Assembly: GCF_000759445.1 (NCBI RefSeq)
Contig: NZ_JRMB01000002.1
Span: forward strand, 124,001-188,000
Source of the DNA: Pseudomonas lutea
GTDB lineage: Bacteria; Pseudomonadota; Gammaproteobacteria; Pseudomonadales; Pseudomonadaceae
Reading direction: 5' to 3'
DNA length: 64,000 bases
Shown here: positions 32,901 to 42,210 of the stretch, piece by piece
Layout of the letters: each line of letters opens with the position of its first letter
Numbering within the stretch: position 1 is the stretch's first letter
Program-made: the position numbers and the translations under genes
Notes under the pieces: generated by a model
The model's input: the letters and a program-made list of their open reading frames with translations, nothing else
Databases searched by the model: none
What the model was told of the DNA's origin: nothing

Positions 32901-35255
32901 GCGCGCGCCGACCCACAGAAGCACCCCGGCCGTCGGGTTTTTCGGTTGCCACAACACCAGGCAATCACTCATGGCAATGCCGGTCTGGTCGCCACAGGCC
33001 AGCGCAACGGTGAACACTTCAGTCATCGCCGGACCAGCGATGGCTCGCAACTGCCTCACGGGCGCATCCAGCACCTGTCGGACCACGTCTATCGACGCTT
33101 CCGACAACACCGCCATCCGTTGGCGTAGCGCCAGGTCCAGGCGCAGCGCGTCTTCGCGCAAACCCAGCGCCACGGCCACCGGCTGCAGTTGCCGGTTGCC
33201 CAGCCGGGCGACGCCCGTGCGGGAATGCTTGAAGCGCTCCAGATAGCGCTCGGTGAAATCGATCGCGGCGTGTTCGATGGCCAAATCGATCAGTTCCAGA
33301 TCTACAGACACGTCGGGGCTGCCTGTCTCAAACACGATCTGCGCGCCAGGCACAACAGGCGCCCTTCGGTGCCCGCTTACGTGTTCAAGCAGCAGTGAGA
33401 CGAGGTCCATCGACACCGCTTCAAGGGACTCGCTCACCACCACCGCGCCCGTTTCAACATCGGACGCATCCACCGGGGATGATTCGAGCCAGCGCACCCT
33501 CACATCACGTGCCCGCAAACGGATGCCTGACGCCACGCAGACATAGGCTTGCAGCGCGTTTTCGGCGTAACCAACAAGGACGTTGTCCAACTCGCGCAGG
33601 TGGGCGGCGCCCGCGTCGGAATCCTCGGTGCGCTCCAGCCACGAAGGGGCCAGCTGTTGCGCGGTGGGTCGGGTGCTCCGTGCACTGTCGGCAACGGCCA
33701 GTACCGTTTCGGAGGGATCAATGCGTGAACCCACCTGGATCAGATCGTCTGCGTCAGAACTTGCCCACGTGCGAGCGAAGTTCAGCGGCATCTCACGGCT
33801 CCAGCGTCCTACGCTGAAATGCTGCTGACAGGGATCGATGAGCTGACGGACGTCCAGGGCGTCGTCGATCATCGCCGAACGCTTCTCTGGTTGCGTAATG
33901 ACCGCCCACGCCCAGCGCAGATTGCGCGCCTGCATCGAGAGGATCGACTCGATCCGCTCCTCGAATAACGGCCCGGCAATGGCCTCGAACGACAATTCCA
34001 GCCCATCGACTTGCAGCAATCGATGTTGATCAGCCAGGGGCACGGTCGGCCTCAGAAGCTCGCGACCTTCAGGGCTGGAGCAGAATGCGCTGAGTGCTGC
34101 AATGCCCTCGAATCGCCTGAAGTCGTGCTCTGGCGTAAACCACAGGAGCGAATGGCCCGTCGGTGCAGTAACGACCCAGGCAAATGTGCCGGCCATGGGT
34201 GTCTCCACGCCGTCCTCCCAGTGCAGCCTCAGCCGCACGCAGCGCGCATCGGTGCCGCCCGCATCGGCTTCGGCCCACAGGCACTTCTGCAGCGCGGCCG
34301 ACTCCTGCGCCAAAACGGTACCGTCGTGAGCGCGTTGATACAGCCTGTGAAGGAGGCTCGCAGTGTAGCGTCGCCGCGCCAGGTCACGCATGGGCTGAGC
34401 CTCTGCAGGACCGCTCCAGAACTGCGCAAGCCGCTGCGCGAAGTGGCCGGGCAGCACCTGCACCGTGTTGCGCAATGCCTGAGCCAGAAGATCGGCATCG
34501 CCGACACTGAGTATCCGGCCTTCGCTATCAAGGTATTGCCGTGCGGAGGCAGCGTGTTGCCCGCTGCTGCACACATCTTCGAACGCAAGTTGCGCCAGGG
34601 TTTGCGTGGTCAGCATCACCTCGGCTTCGGACTGCGAAGCCGGCTGGATAACCCGCACCAATTGCGTCGCGGCGTCGAGTGTCAGATGGGGCAACAGGCG
34701 CTGCAATTGAAAATCCAGCGCTGAAGTGACCGTGCTGAAAAGACTGGGCGTGCCCCGGAACTGCTCGGTGAATTGCCGGACCGAATTGGCCTGAAACTCG
34801 ACGATGGCGCGCATCTGGGCGAGGAACACATCTCCCTCGATCTTTTCGTATTCGTAAGCGACCGAGCGGCTGCCGTGGGCAAACTTCGTGATCAGTGCGT
34901 TCAGAAGTTGGCGGCGGTTATCGAATGCCTCGAGCCCCGCAGCATGCGTGAACAAAAAGATCCGCGCGTCGGCAACATGCCGCTGGCTGATCAACAGCGC
35001 GGAGGACAACTCCAGCGACAAAGGCGTGCCGTCCTCGGTCAACAGCCGGTCAACCCGCACGGGGCCGGCATCCACCGCCAAGCTGGCAGCGGGGGCGATG
35101 GCGGGCACAACAGGCGCAGGCGGCAGCGCCAGCGGTTCAAGCCAGGCCCGCTCTGCAGGCTGAAGCCGACCTGAGCTCAGGCCGAGGTCGAGTTGATGGA
35201 GGAAGCGCTGCCGAAGAGAAGCGCTGTGGAAATAAGAGGTGATAACCGTGGACAT
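29946..35255 (-). CDS. Giant dermonecrotic-toxin-like protein with C-terminal metallopeptidase motif
   Basis: A 1769-residue protein with no signal peptide or membrane helix evident to me. The segment GMYLICPRDPGAGPVVLHAI and the preceding LSERAYAFISRIVEMPDGIA match the DUF6543 (dermonecrotic toxin) family of plant- and insect-associated Pseudomonas. Near the C-terminus H1639-E-L-S-H1643, followed by GTHDIAY, resembles the zinc site and GTxDxxY motif of M35-type aspzincin peptidases, with shorter than usual spacing. The ATG at 35255 has AAGGAG before it. The open frame up to 35462 lacks support. No chaperone, VgrG or immunity gene is adjacent, so the delivery route is unknown. A probable polymorphic toxin acting on host cells or competitors. 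Confidence 0.75.
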   Translation of the reverse strand: MSTVITSYFHSASLRQRFLHQLDLGLSSGRLQPAERAWLEPLALPPAPVVPAIAPAASLAVDAGPVRVDRLLTEDGTPLSLELSSALLISQRHVADARIFLFTHAAGLEAFDNRRQLLNALITKFAHGSRSVAYEYEKIEGDVFLAQMRAIVEFQANSVRQFTEQFRGTPSLFSTVTSALDFQLQRLLPHLTLDAATQLVRVIQPASQSEAEVMLTTQTLAQLAFEDVCSSGQHAASARQYLDSEGRILSVGDADLLAQALRNTVQVLPGHFAQRLAQFWSGPAEAQPMRDLARRRYTASLLHRLYQRAHDGTVLAQESAALQKCLWAEADAGGTDARCVRLRLHWEDGVETPMAGTFAWVVTAPTGHSLLWFTPEHDFRRFEGIAALSAFCSSPEGRELLRPTVPLADQHRLLQVDGLELSFEAIAGPLFEERIESILSMQARNLRWAWAVITQPEKRSAMIDDALDVRQLIDPCQQHFSVGRWSREMPLNFARTWASSDADDLIQVGSRIDPSETVLAVADSARSTRPTAQQLAPSWLERTEDSDAGAAHLRELDNVLVGYAENALQAYVCVASGIRLRARDVRVRWLESSPVDASDVETGAVVVSESLEAVSMDLVSLLLEHVSGHRRAPVVPGAQIVFETGSPDVSVDLELIDLAIEHAAIDFTERYLERFKHSRTGVARLGNRQLQPVAVALGLREDALRLDLALRQRMAVLSEASIDVVRQVLDAPVRQLRAIAGPAMTEVFTVALACGDQTGIAMSDCLVLWQPKNPTAGVLLWVGARGWRNYDSMQALSAKVLGALRGAHRERWLRLLDVRGELLLRHLLAQDRDAPMRLNLQRVDGHAIEALQQTIFDRQQQSLEQLCARARRCRFEARLFGALARSTELDDQLVVMLDSLALRLDGTLFEELLPQWLRTASVTDLKTYNAIWRRYYLATSDGEDFLFGIPPLGEYARDRLLDQFARDFPEKHWDPDQITITLRRYVPALPGLGQIPSGVPAATVVTRESLTDYAVNRFVDIPDGMLTVESAKHPDAVSLLTPHYLRSMVRHVDVGTAFLALLRRSLDPAAPDWSRRLKLYVDQFPPMLQAVAMQQKLEGTLSERAYAFISRIVEMPDGIARVPVDDSTVIISPLRLVADEGMTPDTVKGMYLICPRDPGAGPVVLHAIVHPGFVFREYPDSAALLADIRNDELLQQMLLDRLEAEVRRRYEHGGFIEPHLPFFAEGFGDVPTRAPGPVTVALAEEKGNALHFMFRDTVNLLIDMGVANTVTTAQADQASSKFLGLLGLEQVLSLLPGKLATMVALWQSHTLFRASAASASGRRWGEALSEFSAALGVMAAAREQAEKDDLIAGELSTGEESTSTTFEWAGLRLTPEQLKRLHALEARNVSLSELKRDELLSLYLDGKTEKVYAAVGGRVYQVQRRSEDGRWLITGEDGSPGPGLKLDGHQRWQLDLDAGLKGGGGLLTKMRAEGAETTAEDALIIEATGMPEIRKIYRERALNIGEAHLQAKRYLENCLDNLNVHTPEMPVDERVLEIVGDFFGVTPPGADLLIETERTIKALFDEVMDASLSPYSSPRFVVGSTRPGNENTVAFIIRSDPKRRVFLTERFFEVPPFALSASAPDFDMPAHHRAATLIHELSHLVLGTHDIAYLETAAPYPDLIVADSANSIQLKADLERLQNEGLSHTSHREDLFVHMKDGEWGDLNPEDSEAYNAVLALTKTRTLEEARHVFLSDAQKRSRVLLANADSVTLLILRLGRHNFVLPTL

Positions 35256-35486
35256 TGCAGCTCCTTGGGCAAACGCCCACGCGGCGCAGAGCCGGGCGTG
35301 GGCAGGGAAAGCCAGGGAGCGTAGAGAACAAATTCGAGGCGTCTGCGTTACATAACGCTGTACACGGGCGGGGGGATTCGAGGTTAACTGGCGAAGACGC
35401 GGCGCGCGCCAGCCGCTCAGATGCCGAGCCTGACCACGCCCGGCGCCAGGCAGCGGGATCAATCAGGCTCGTACAGGGGCCGCTTG

Positions 35487-36050
35487 TTACGCTTTCAGCG
35501 TGCGCTCTACATGGCCGGCGAAGGCATCAATGATGTTCTGCAGGAACGGCCGGGTTTTCTCGTTCAGCTTGCCCTGCTCGTCAAAGAAGGTGCCCGCGTT
35601 GCCCAGGTAGGCTTCGGGCTGCTGCATGCACAGGACGTTGAGGAACACAAAACACTGACGCAGGTGCTGGTTGGCGCCAAAGCCACCGATGGCTCCCGGT
35701 GAGACGCTCACCACCGCCGCCGGCTTGGCACTGCCCCAGGCACTTTTGCCGTAAGGGCGCGAACCCACGTCGATGGCGTTTTTCAACGCGCCCGGCACCG
35801 AGCGGTTGTACTCCGGGGTGACGAACAGAAAACCGTCTGCTCCCTGCAAGGCTTCACGGAAAGCAGCGTAGGCAGCAGGTGGTGAATCGAGGTCGATGTC
35901 CTCGTTATACAACGGCAGGTCACCGATTTCGACAATGCTCAGCTTCAGGCTGGACGGCGCCAGTTCGGCCAGTGCGTGGGCCACTTTGCGGTTGATGGAG
36001 TCTTTCCTCAAACTGCCGACGATGACTGCAATTGTATGAACCTGGCTCAT
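35487..36050 (-). CDS. NADPH-dependent FMN reductase family protein
   Basis: A 187-residue flavodoxin-like reductase of the SsuE/ChrR/YieF group. The phosphate-binding start IAVIVGSLRKDSINRKVAHA is followed by FLFVTPEYNRSVPGALKNAI, the family signature that packs against the flavin. It reduces flavins, quinones or chromate with NADPH. The start at 36050 has AAGGTCC upstream. Earlier in-frame ATGs do not fit the family's length. Its stop is separated by 230 bases from the toxin start, which follows in the same direction. Confidence 0.88.
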   Translation of the reverse strand: MSQVHTIAVIVGSLRKDSINRKVAHALAELAPSSLKLSIVEIGDLPLYNEDIDLDSPPAAYAAFREALQGADGFLFVTPEYNRSVPGALKNAIDVGSRPYGKSAWGSAKPAAVVSVSPGAIGGFGANQHLRQCFVFLNVLCMQQPEAYLGNAGTFFDEQGKLNEKTRPFLQNIIDAFAGHVERTLKA

Positions 36051-36379
36051 GAAGCGGACCTTATGCGGTGGTTGGAACCCACAGTTATAGATCAAAGATG
36101 CGCGCAAATCTGCGTTGTTTTTCCGCTGGTAATCATCGAAGTGATCGATCTGGCTGTTGGATGCAGAACGCACGGCTCAACCAAGGCATGCTACCGTCGG
36201 TCGCGACCGTTTCACCGCAGGTCAAAAAACTCCCCCTTGAAACGGGCATCTGAAGGCCTTGGGTGAATAAGCACCCGGTGGAAATTTCAGAATTACCTTA
36301 CAAGCGGACACGGTTTATTCACTTGCAGTGTTAGGATGCAGGCGAAAACGAGCAGTTATTTCCAGAGGTTACAAAGCAA
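36051..36379. other. Divergent promoter region, no gene recognised
   Basis: About 330 bases between the FMN reductase (minus) and the small conserved gene (plus). It is slightly richer in A and T towards 36270-36330. I see no repeat, RNA gene or strong promoter that I would defend. Confidence 0.4.
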
Positions 36380-36592
36380 ATGGCTTCAGTTCTAGTTGGG
36401 CAATTTCATGCCAGGGATGAAGAAGGTCGCATCTACCCCGTGCAGGAATTCCGTGAATCCCAGCCTGTGGCGGCGGACGGCACCGAGCCCGTTTCCACTT
36501 ATCGCCTGGCCATTGGCGACCGTGTCAGATATCTCGGTGGCGAAGAGTTCGAGTTGGTGCAGTCGGGTATCAAATTGACGCGCGTTGTCTGA
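36380..36592 (+). CDS. Small conserved hypothetical protein
   Basis: A 70-residue protein, MASVLVGQFHARDEEGRIYP at its start and ending SGIKLTRVV. The pattern of short strands (RIYPVQEF, STYRLAIGDRVRYL, EFELVQSG) suggests a small beta barrel. I recall similar uncharacterised proteins in Pseudomonas but cannot name a function. CAGAGGTTAC lies upstream of the ATG. It stands alone, convergent with the GNAT gene. Confidence 0.65.
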   Translation: MASVLVGQFHARDEEGRIYPVQEFRESQPVAADGTEPVSTYRLAIGDRVRYLGGEEFELVQSGIKLTRVV

Positions 36593-36654
36593 CGCCCCTT
36601 AAAGCCGAGCGCTCGCCGCAGGTGACTGCGCAGCGCCGCATGCGATGGCGCGGC

Positions 36655-37239
36655 TTACGAAGGCTCTGTTTGGCCCACCTCAGTTGGGTCAAACAGCAAA
36701 TACCAGAAAATGGCTGACTCCCGTGTCGCGGGCTCGATTGCGCGATAACGCAGATGGTCCACGCCGCCGACCACAAACCCATAGTCCTCATATAACTGGC
36801 ACGCCCCCAGGTTGTTGTTCTGGGTTTCCAGCGTGATCCCCGGCAGCCCCCGCTTGCGACTCCAGAACTGCGCCACGTCCAGCAGCCTGCGCGCGACACC
36901 GTTGCGTCGCGCCTGCGTGTCGACCGCCAACTCATCGATGTGGGCGAAGCCATTCCAGTGCTGACTGACCACCACATGCCCCACCGGCTGCTCATCAAGC
37001 CAGGCCACCAGCACGGTGCTGTCCGCTGCGTCGCGATAATTGCAAAACTCTTCGGAATCGATGCCGTAGTTTTTCAGGTATGGCTCAACCGGATCTACCT
37101 GCCACTGTGCAACAGGCGCGCCGATCTGCACCTGGGCGTAGCCGGAGACGGTGAAGGTGAATTCGCTGTTGAGAATGTAATCCTCGAAGCACTCGTCAGC
37201 GACACGAATACTGAACGTCGGGCTGGACGTGTCCACCAT
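36655..37239 (-). CDS. GNAT acetyltransferase, streptothricin acetyltransferase-like
   Basis: A 194-residue N-acetyltransferase. HIDELAVDTQARRNGVARRL holds the acetyl-CoA loop (RRNGVA), and ETQNNNLGACQLYEDYGFVV is the following helix with the conserved Tyr. The segment VEPYLKNYGIDSEEFCNYRD and this late ETQNNN motif recall streptothricin acetyltransferases (Sat/SatA), although the real substrate may be another amine. A resistance role is possible but unproved. It stands just downstream of dnaQ in the same direction, 90 bases away. Confidence 0.75.
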   Translation of the reverse strand: MVDTSSPTFSIRVADECFEDYILNSEFTFTVSGYAQVQIGAPVAQWQVDPVEPYLKNYGIDSEEFCNYRDAADSTVLVAWLDEQPVGHVVVSQHWNGFAHIDELAVDTQARRNGVARRLLDVAQFWSRKRGLPGITLETQNNNLGACQLYEDYGFVVGGVDHLRYRAIEPATRESAIFWYLLFDPTEVGQTEPS

Positions 37240-37328
37240 GAGCCTCCTGCACCGTTGCCGGGATCGACATCACCTTTATCAAAGGCCGCTGGCTGGCGCC
37301 AACATGGCCTGTTGCGCCGCTGTCTCGG

Positions 37329-38093
37329 TCAGGCTTGCGCCTGGCTTTGTGCTTCTAGCAGTTGGGTCCACAAGGCCGGGGCGCCAGCGGACTTTTCGAT
37401 CACTGCCAGCCGCGCCTGGTGCTCGGCCAATTCGGCTTCGCTGGCGAGGATGATGCGACCTGGGGTGCGATTGGCGATGCGGCGGATTTCGGAAGGACGA
37501 TCGCCCCCCCCCTCGCCGTCGTTGTTGCCGGCCAGCGACAGCGTCGTCTGGCCACCGGTCATTGCCAGATAGACTTCGGCGAGGATCTCCGAGTCGAGCA
37601 ATGCGCCGTGCAGTTCACGACCGGAGTTGTCTACGTCGTAACGCTTGCACAACGCATCGAGGCTGTTGCGCTGCCCGGGGTGGCGCTCGCGGGCCATGGC
37701 CAGGGTGTCGAGAATCGAGCAGTAACTGCTGAGGTTGGCGCGGTCGTGCTGACCGATCAGCGCGAACTCATTGTTCAGGAAGCCGACGTCGAACGCCGCA
37801 TTGTGGATGATCAGCTGGGCGCCTTTGATGAACTCGAAGAATTCGTCGGCCACCTCGGCAAAACGCGGTTTGCCGATAAGGAACTGGTCGGTGATGCCGT
37901 GGACGCCAATGGCGCCCTCGTCGCTTTCCCGATCCGGCTGCAGATAAACATGGAAGTGCCGCCCGGTCAGGCGTCGCCCGATCAGCTCGACGCAGCCGAT
38001 TTCAATGACCCGGTGCCCGTCGGTAACGGGCATACCGGTGGTCTCGGTATCGAGGACGACCCTTCGTTCAGTGATGATGTTTTGTACAGTCAT
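37329..38093 (-). CDS. dnaQ: DNA polymerase III epsilon subunit
   Basis: A 254-residue DEDDh 3'-5' exonuclease. ExoI is VLDTETTGMP with Asp15 and Glu17, ExoII is IHNAAFDVGFLNNEF, and ExoIII is ELHGALLDSEILAEVYLAM with the His and Asp. The C-terminal 60 residues should bind the polymerase alpha subunit. It proofreads replication as part of the Pol III core. It follows rnhA in the same direction, with a REP doublet in the 219-base gap. The pairing of dnaQ with rnhA is a common proteobacterial arrangement. Confidence 0.95.
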   Translation of the reverse strand: MTVQNIITERRVVLDTETTGMPVTDGHRVIEIGCVELIGRRLTGRHFHVYLQPDRESDEGAIGVHGITDQFLIGKPRFAEVADEFFEFIKGAQLIIHNAAFDVGFLNNEFALIGQHDRANLSSYCSILDTLAMARERHPGQRNSLDALCKRYDVDNSGRELHGALLDSEILAEVYLAMTGGQTTLSLAGNNDGEGGGDRPSEIRRIANRTPGRIILASEAELAEHQARLAVIEKSAGAPALWTQLLEAQSQAQA

Positions 38094-38191
38094 TGCCTAC
38101 CGCCTCAGCTTCAGGCGCGGATATTAGCATGGGGGTTTTGGGATGTGCGCGCGCGGCTATCGCCTTCTGGCGACGCGCGAACGCTGTTTCT

Positions 38192-38277
38192 GCAGGAGCC
38201 GGCTTGCTGGCGAAAGCGTGTCAGGGATGAAGATGTCGCCTGAACGCATGTATCGCCGCCAGCAAGCCGGCCCCTAC
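38192..38277. repeat. REP doublet between dnaQ and rnhA
   Basis: A left arm GCAGGAGCCGGCTTGCTGGC begins at 38192, and its inverted partner (CGCCAGCAAGCCGGCCCC, then TAC) ends at 38277. The outer bases have one or two substitutions compared with the element at 27150. It lies in the 219-base spacer between two genes of the same operon and may process or stabilise the mRNA. Confidence 0.8.
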
Positions 38278-38312
38278 AGTCGTGATCATCAGCGTCAACG
38301 GGACTGTGTTGA

Positions 38313-38765
38313 TCAGGCGTGTTTGATCCCGCGCACTTCATCCACGCCACGGTTCGCCAACTGGTCAGCGCGTTCGTTGCCGGCATGGCCGATGTGCCCG
38401 CGCACCCACTTCCAGCTGACATTGTGCCGGCCGACTTGCTCGTCCAGCTGCTTCCACAGATCGGCGTTTTTCACCGGCTCCTTGGCCGCCGTCTTCCAGC
38501 CGCGTTTTTTCCAGTTGGGCATCCACTCGGTGATGCCCTTCATCACGTACTGCGAGTCGGTGACCAGCACCACTTCGCAGGGCCGCTTCAGCTCTTCCAG
38601 GCCGCGAATGGCACCCAGCAACTCCATGCGGTTGTTGGTGGTGTTGGCTTCACCGCCCCAAAGTTCTTTTTCCACGCCCTTGCACACCAGCAATGCGCCC
38701 CAGCCGCCGGGGCCGGGGTTGCCTTTGCAGGCGCCATCGGTGAACAGTTCAACGGTATCGCTCAT
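38313..38765 (-). CDS. rnhA: Ribonuclease HI
   Basis: A 150-residue RNase [21 protein letters not shown] gives Asp10, [14 protein letters not shown] gives Glu48, [11 protein letters not shown] gives Asp70, and the basic handle [20 protein letters not shown] is present. The final His/Asp lie in [18 protein letters not shown]. It degrades the RNA of RNA-DNA hybrids during replication and R-loop removal. It lies between the SAM methyltransferase gene (46 bases upstream) and dnaQ. Confidence 0.96.
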   Translation of the reverse strand: MSDTVELFTDGACKGNPGPGGWGALLVCKGVEKELWGGEANTTNNRMELLGAIRGLEELKRPCEVVLVTDSQYVMKGITEWMPNWKKRGWKTAAKEPVKNADLWKQLDEQVGRHNVSWKWVRGHIGHAGNERADQLANRGVDEVRGIKHA

Positions 38766-38811
38766 TGCAGTGTTTCCAGAAATTGAGAAAGCCAGGGCGC
38801 CAGCCTTTGGA

Positions 38812-39570
38812 TCAGGACTCGGGGGTGCGCCGATTGACCTTGGCCATCGGCAGGGGCAGCAATTTACCCATCGGCTCGCGACGCGGCATGCGCACGGGTC
38901 GCAGCCCTACCCCCATCTTGCGTGCGATCAGCAGATAGAAGCCGCCCCCGGGACTTTGCCAGCCATCGCCAAAACGTTCGAGTCCGGCCAGGCGGGCCTG
39001 CCACCTGGGCGAAGCAAGCGGCGGACGATAGCACCCGAAGCGGCGTTTCTCCAGCGCGAAGCCCAGCAGGTTGAGCCAGTCGCCGACCCGCGAAGGCGAG
39101 ATGCAACGCGCCTTGCGCAGGGCATCGTTGGCGAAAAAATGACGGACTCCCCACGTGCTCCAGGGGTTGATGCCGACAATCACCAGATGCCCGCCGGGAC
39201 GCACACTGCTGGCGGCCTCGCGCAGCAGGCCGTGGGGCGACAGGCAAAAATCCAGGCCGTGCTGCATCACCACGACGTCGGCAGCATGCTCACTCAATGG
39301 CCAGGCCTGCTCTTCGCACACGATCTCGACCCCCGGCAGCGGCGCACCGAGCCGCACGTTGCGCTGCACCTGCTTTGCCGTCGGAGGTGTCTGTGCGGAC
39401 GGGCCGTAATGCACCAGATAACCGCCAAAAAAGCGCTCGAGCTCTTGTTCGAGAACGCGGCTTTCTTCCTCCAGCAATAACTGTCCCAAGGGCCCGGACA
39501 GCCAATCGCGGGCGGAGCTGATCAGCTCAAGCCACTCGGGGTCGGCCTGGGCGAACGCTTCATCGGTCAT
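38812..39570 (-). CDS. Class I SAM-dependent methyltransferase
   Basis: A 252-residue protein with a methyltransferase_11-like core. The expected motif I region is weak (the chain reads [13 protein letters not shown] where a GxGxG would be), but [18 protein letters not shown] and [20 protein letters not shown] match motifs II-III and the post-III strand. It is conserved upstream of rnhA in pseudomonads as I remember. Its target is unknown. AAGGAGACC lies before the ATG. It is divergent from gloB. The degenerate cofactor loop makes its activity uncertain. Confidence 0.78.
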   Translation of the reverse strand: MTDEAFAQADPEWLELISSARDWLSGPLGQLLLEEESRVLEQELERFFGGYLVHYGPSAQTPPTAKQVQRNVRLGAPLPGVEIVCEEQAWPLSEHAADVVVMQHGLDFCLSPHGLLREAASSVRPGGHLVIVGINPWSTWGVRHFFANDALRKARCISPSRVGDWLNLLGFALEKRRFGCYRPPLASPRWQARLAGLERFGDGWQSPGGGFYLLIARKMGVGLRPVRMPRREPMGKLLPLPMAKVNRRTPES

Positions 39571-39689
39571 TTCCGGTCTCCTTGTGGGGGCGATGCGAGC
39601 CGTGAGTCGCCTGGTGCGCGCGAGGCTCGCCTCGGCCCTGTTCAGACTCTAAGATGCTTCTCTATGTTTCCAGCCAAGCGAACCGCGCC

Positions 39690-40469
39690 ATGATACAGGT
39701 CGATGCCCTGCCCGCTTTCAGCGATAACTACATCTGGTTGTTACAAGACAATGCCGCCAAACGCTGCGCGGTCGTCGATCCCGGCGATGCAGCCCCCGTG
39801 ATCGCCTGGCTTCAGCGCAATCCTGACTGGCGCCTGAGTGACATCCTCATCACCCATCACCATGCCGACCATACCGGCGGCGTCGCGCAACTCAAGGCAC
39901 TCACCGGCGCCATGGTATACGGCCCGGCCAGCGAGAACATTCCGGCACGGGACGTCGCGCTGGCGAACAACGATGAGCTCACCGTACTCGGCCTGACATT
40001 CGCCGTCCATGCAGTTCCCGGACACACCTTGGGCCACATCGCGTTTTATCACGCCGATGAGCGTCAGCCTTTGCTGTTCTGCGGCGACACGCTGTTTGCT
40101 GCCGGCTGCGGCCGCCTGTTCGAAGGCACGCCCCAGCAGATGCACGCGTCCCTGAGCCGGCTCGCCGAACTGCCCGACAGCACGCTTGTTTATTGTGCTC
40201 ATGAATACACGCTGAGCAATCTGCGCTTCGCCGTCGCCGTCGAGCCCGACAATGCCGATGTAGCGCAACGGTTCGAGCAAGTCACCCAATGGCGGGCACA
40301 AGATCGTATCAGTGTGCCCTCTACGCTGGCGCTGGAGCGCAGGACGAACCCGTTTCTGCGAGCCTCGGTCAGCTCGGTGAAACAAAAAGCAGACGAACGG
40401 AGCGGAACCGACAACGCAACGCCCACAGAGGTCTTTGCGGTGCTGCGGGCGTGGAAAGATAAGTTCTAA
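39690..40469 (+). CDS. gloB: Hydroxyacylglutathione hydrolase (glyoxalase II)
   Basis: A 259-residue metallo-beta-lactamase-fold thioesterase. [11 protein letters not shown] holds His56, His58, Asp60 and His61. [17 protein letters not shown] and [14 protein letters not shown] supply the other metal ligands, and the C-terminal RTNPFLRA region binds glutathione. It hydrolyses S-lactoylglutathione to D-lactate and glutathione in methylglyoxal detoxification. The ATG at 39690 begins the standard [16 protein letters not shown] sequence. An in-frame ATG 36 bases upstream is not the usual start. Confidence 0.95.
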   Translation: MIQVDALPAFSDNYIWLLQDNAAKRCAVVDPGDAAPVIAWLQRNPDWRLSDILITHHHADHTGGVAQLKALTGAMVYGPASENIPARDVALANNDELTVLGLTFAVHAVPGHTLGHIAFYHADERQPLLFCGDTLFAAGCGRLFEGTPQQMHASLSRLAELPDSTLVYCAHEYTLSNLRFAVAVEPDNADVAQRFEQVTQWRAQDRISVPSTLALERRTNPFLRASVSSVKQKADERSGTDNATPTEVFAVLRAWKDKF

Positions 40470-40568
40470 TCGGGCGGCAAATCGGTACGGAAATTCTGAA
40501 AGGTTGACCGTTACCGAGCCGCTTTCTAGAATCGCCCGACATTTTCGCCTGGAACTATTCCCCAGCCA

Positions 40569-42182
40569 ATGTCGTCATCCATACGCAAAACCATTAATTC
40601 CGACACATTGACTCGGTTGGCCCAAGCGATCGCAGTGATTGCGAGCGCCACATTGGCAGGCTGCCAGAGTACCGGCAGCCTGGAATCCGGGAACGGCGCA
40701 GGCGCTTCCCATTCCGTTGCCAGCACCAAACCCAAACCTGTTTATATCGCGCGCAAACCTGTCCCCCTGGCCCCTCCCCATGATGTCTGGGAGCGGATGC
40801 GCCAGGGGTTTCAGCTGCAGGACGGCAACGATCTCAATCCGCGCATTGACCAGCAGCGTCTCTGGTACGCCAACAACCCTTCGTTTCTCGAAACTGCGGG
40901 CAACCGTGGCAGCCTGTACATGCACTACATCGTCGAGCGCCTGGAAGAACGCAACATGCCGCTCGAACTGGCGTTGCTGCCAATCATCGAGAGCGCCTAC
41001 AACCCCATGGCGTTGTCGCGCAGCGATGCCGCAGGGATCTGGCAGTTCATCCCGTCCACAGGCCGCTACTTCAACCTGCGACAGACCAACTTCTACGATG
41101 GCCGGCGCGACATCACAGCGTCGACCACGGCGGCGCTGGATTACCTGACCAAGCTTCACGACATGTTCAACGGTGACTGGCTGCTGGCACTGGCCGCCTA
41201 CAACGCCGGTGAAGGGACGGTCAGCCGCGCCATCGAGCGCAACGACAAGCTCAACCTGCCAACCGATTACTGGAACCTGCCCCTGCCGCAGGAAACCCGC
41301 GACTACGTGCCGAAACTCCTGGCGCTGTCGCAGGTGGTGATGTCGCCAGACGCCTACGGCGTCAACCTCAACCCGATCGACAACAAGCCCTACTTCCAGG
41401 TCGTCGAGCTGAATCAGCGCATGGACCTGTCGAAAGTGGCGGCCATGGCGAACATCGACGAAGACGAACTGGTCCAGCTCAACCCGGCATTCAAAAAGCG
41501 TCTGACCATCGACGGCCCGCAGCACCTTCTGGTGCCAACGTCGAAATCCCAGTTGCTGACGGCCAACCTGTCAAACATGAAGCCTGAAGAGCTGGTGGAC
41601 TGGCAGCAGTATCGCGTGCGTCCGGGCGACAGTCTGGCCAGCATTGCCAGTCGCTACAAAGTGTCGACCAACACGCTCAAGGACCTCAACAAGCTGTCCG
41701 GCAACCAGTTGAAACGGGGTCAGGCCCTGACCATTCCGGTTCAACCGGGCATGCAGACCGCGATGCCGGTGTTTGAAGAAGTCGCCGAAGTCGACGAGAA
41801 GCCTGTGCGCACCCGCACTTACCGGGTGAAGAAAGGCGACAACCTGGTGCAGATCGCGCGCATCAACAAGGTCGACGTCAAGGATTTGCAGCACTGGAAC
41901 AAGCTGTCCGGCCAGAATTTGAAGGTCGGCCAGACCCTTGTGATGCAGGACAACAGCAAGCCGGCGAAGGCCTCCTCCCGCGCAGTCGCCAAGGCCGACA
42001 GCAGCAGCAAAGGTGAAGACGCCGGCAAGAAGTCGATGCAATACAGAATTCAGAAGGGCGATTCGATGTACCTCGTCGCCAAGCGTTTCAACGTCGAAAT
42101 GCAGCACCTCAAGCGCTGGAATCCGCGCAGCGGCCAGGCCCTCAAGCCAGGCCAGACACTGACGGTGTATCTGCCACATTGA
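40569..42182 (+). CDS. mltD: Membrane-bound lytic murein transglycosylase D with three LysM domains
   Basis: A 537-residue lipoprotein. The lipobox is LAGC with Cys32 lipidated after cleavage. The SLT domain spans about residues 115-240, with catalytic Glu141 in LLPIIESAYNPMALS and the AAGIWQFIPSTGR and LALAAYNAGEGTV motifs. Three LysM peptidoglycan-binding repeats follow at roughly 349-393, 421-464 and 493-536. It cleaves glycan strands to 1,6-anhydromuropeptides at the outer membrane. The gene follows gloB after 99 bases, an arrangement common in gammaproteobacteria. Confidence 0.94.
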   Translation: MSSSIRKTINSDTLTRLAQAIAVIASATLAGCQSTGSLESGNGAGASHSVASTKPKPVYIARKPVPLAPPHDVWERMRQGFQLQDGNDLNPRIDQQRLWYANNPSFLETAGNRGSLYMHYIVERLEERNMPLELALLPIIESAYNPMALSRSDAAGIWQFIPSTGRYFNLRQTNFYDGRRDITASTTAALDYLTKLHDMFNGDWLLALAAYNAGEGTVSRAIERNDKLNLPTDYWNLPLPQETRDYVPKLLALSQVVMSPDAYGVNLNPIDNKPYFQVVELNQRMDLSKVAAMANIDEDELVQLNPAFKKRLTIDGPQHLLVPTSKSQLLTANLSNMKPEELVDWQQYRVRPGDSLASIASRYKVSTNTLKDLNKLSGNQLKRGQALTIPVQPGMQTAMPVFEEVAEVDEKPVRTRTYRVKKGDNLVQIARINKVDVKDLQHWNKLSGQNLKVGQTLVMQDNSKPAKASSRAVAKADSSSKGEDAGKKSMQYRIQKGDSMYLVAKRFNVEMQHLKRWNPRSGQALKPGQTLTVYLPH

Positions 42183-42210
42183 TAACTCGCGCGCTATGCG
42201 AATGCTCCCT

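Noticed and set aside
35256..35462. Upstream extension of the giant toxin gene
   Set aside because: The 69 extra residues are Arg/Pro-rich and lack a ribosome site, while AAGGAG stands just before the ATG at 35255.
40575..41525. 316-codon minus-strand open frame within mltD
   Set aside because: Antisense to the transglycosylase domain with its catalytic Glu. No ribosome site.
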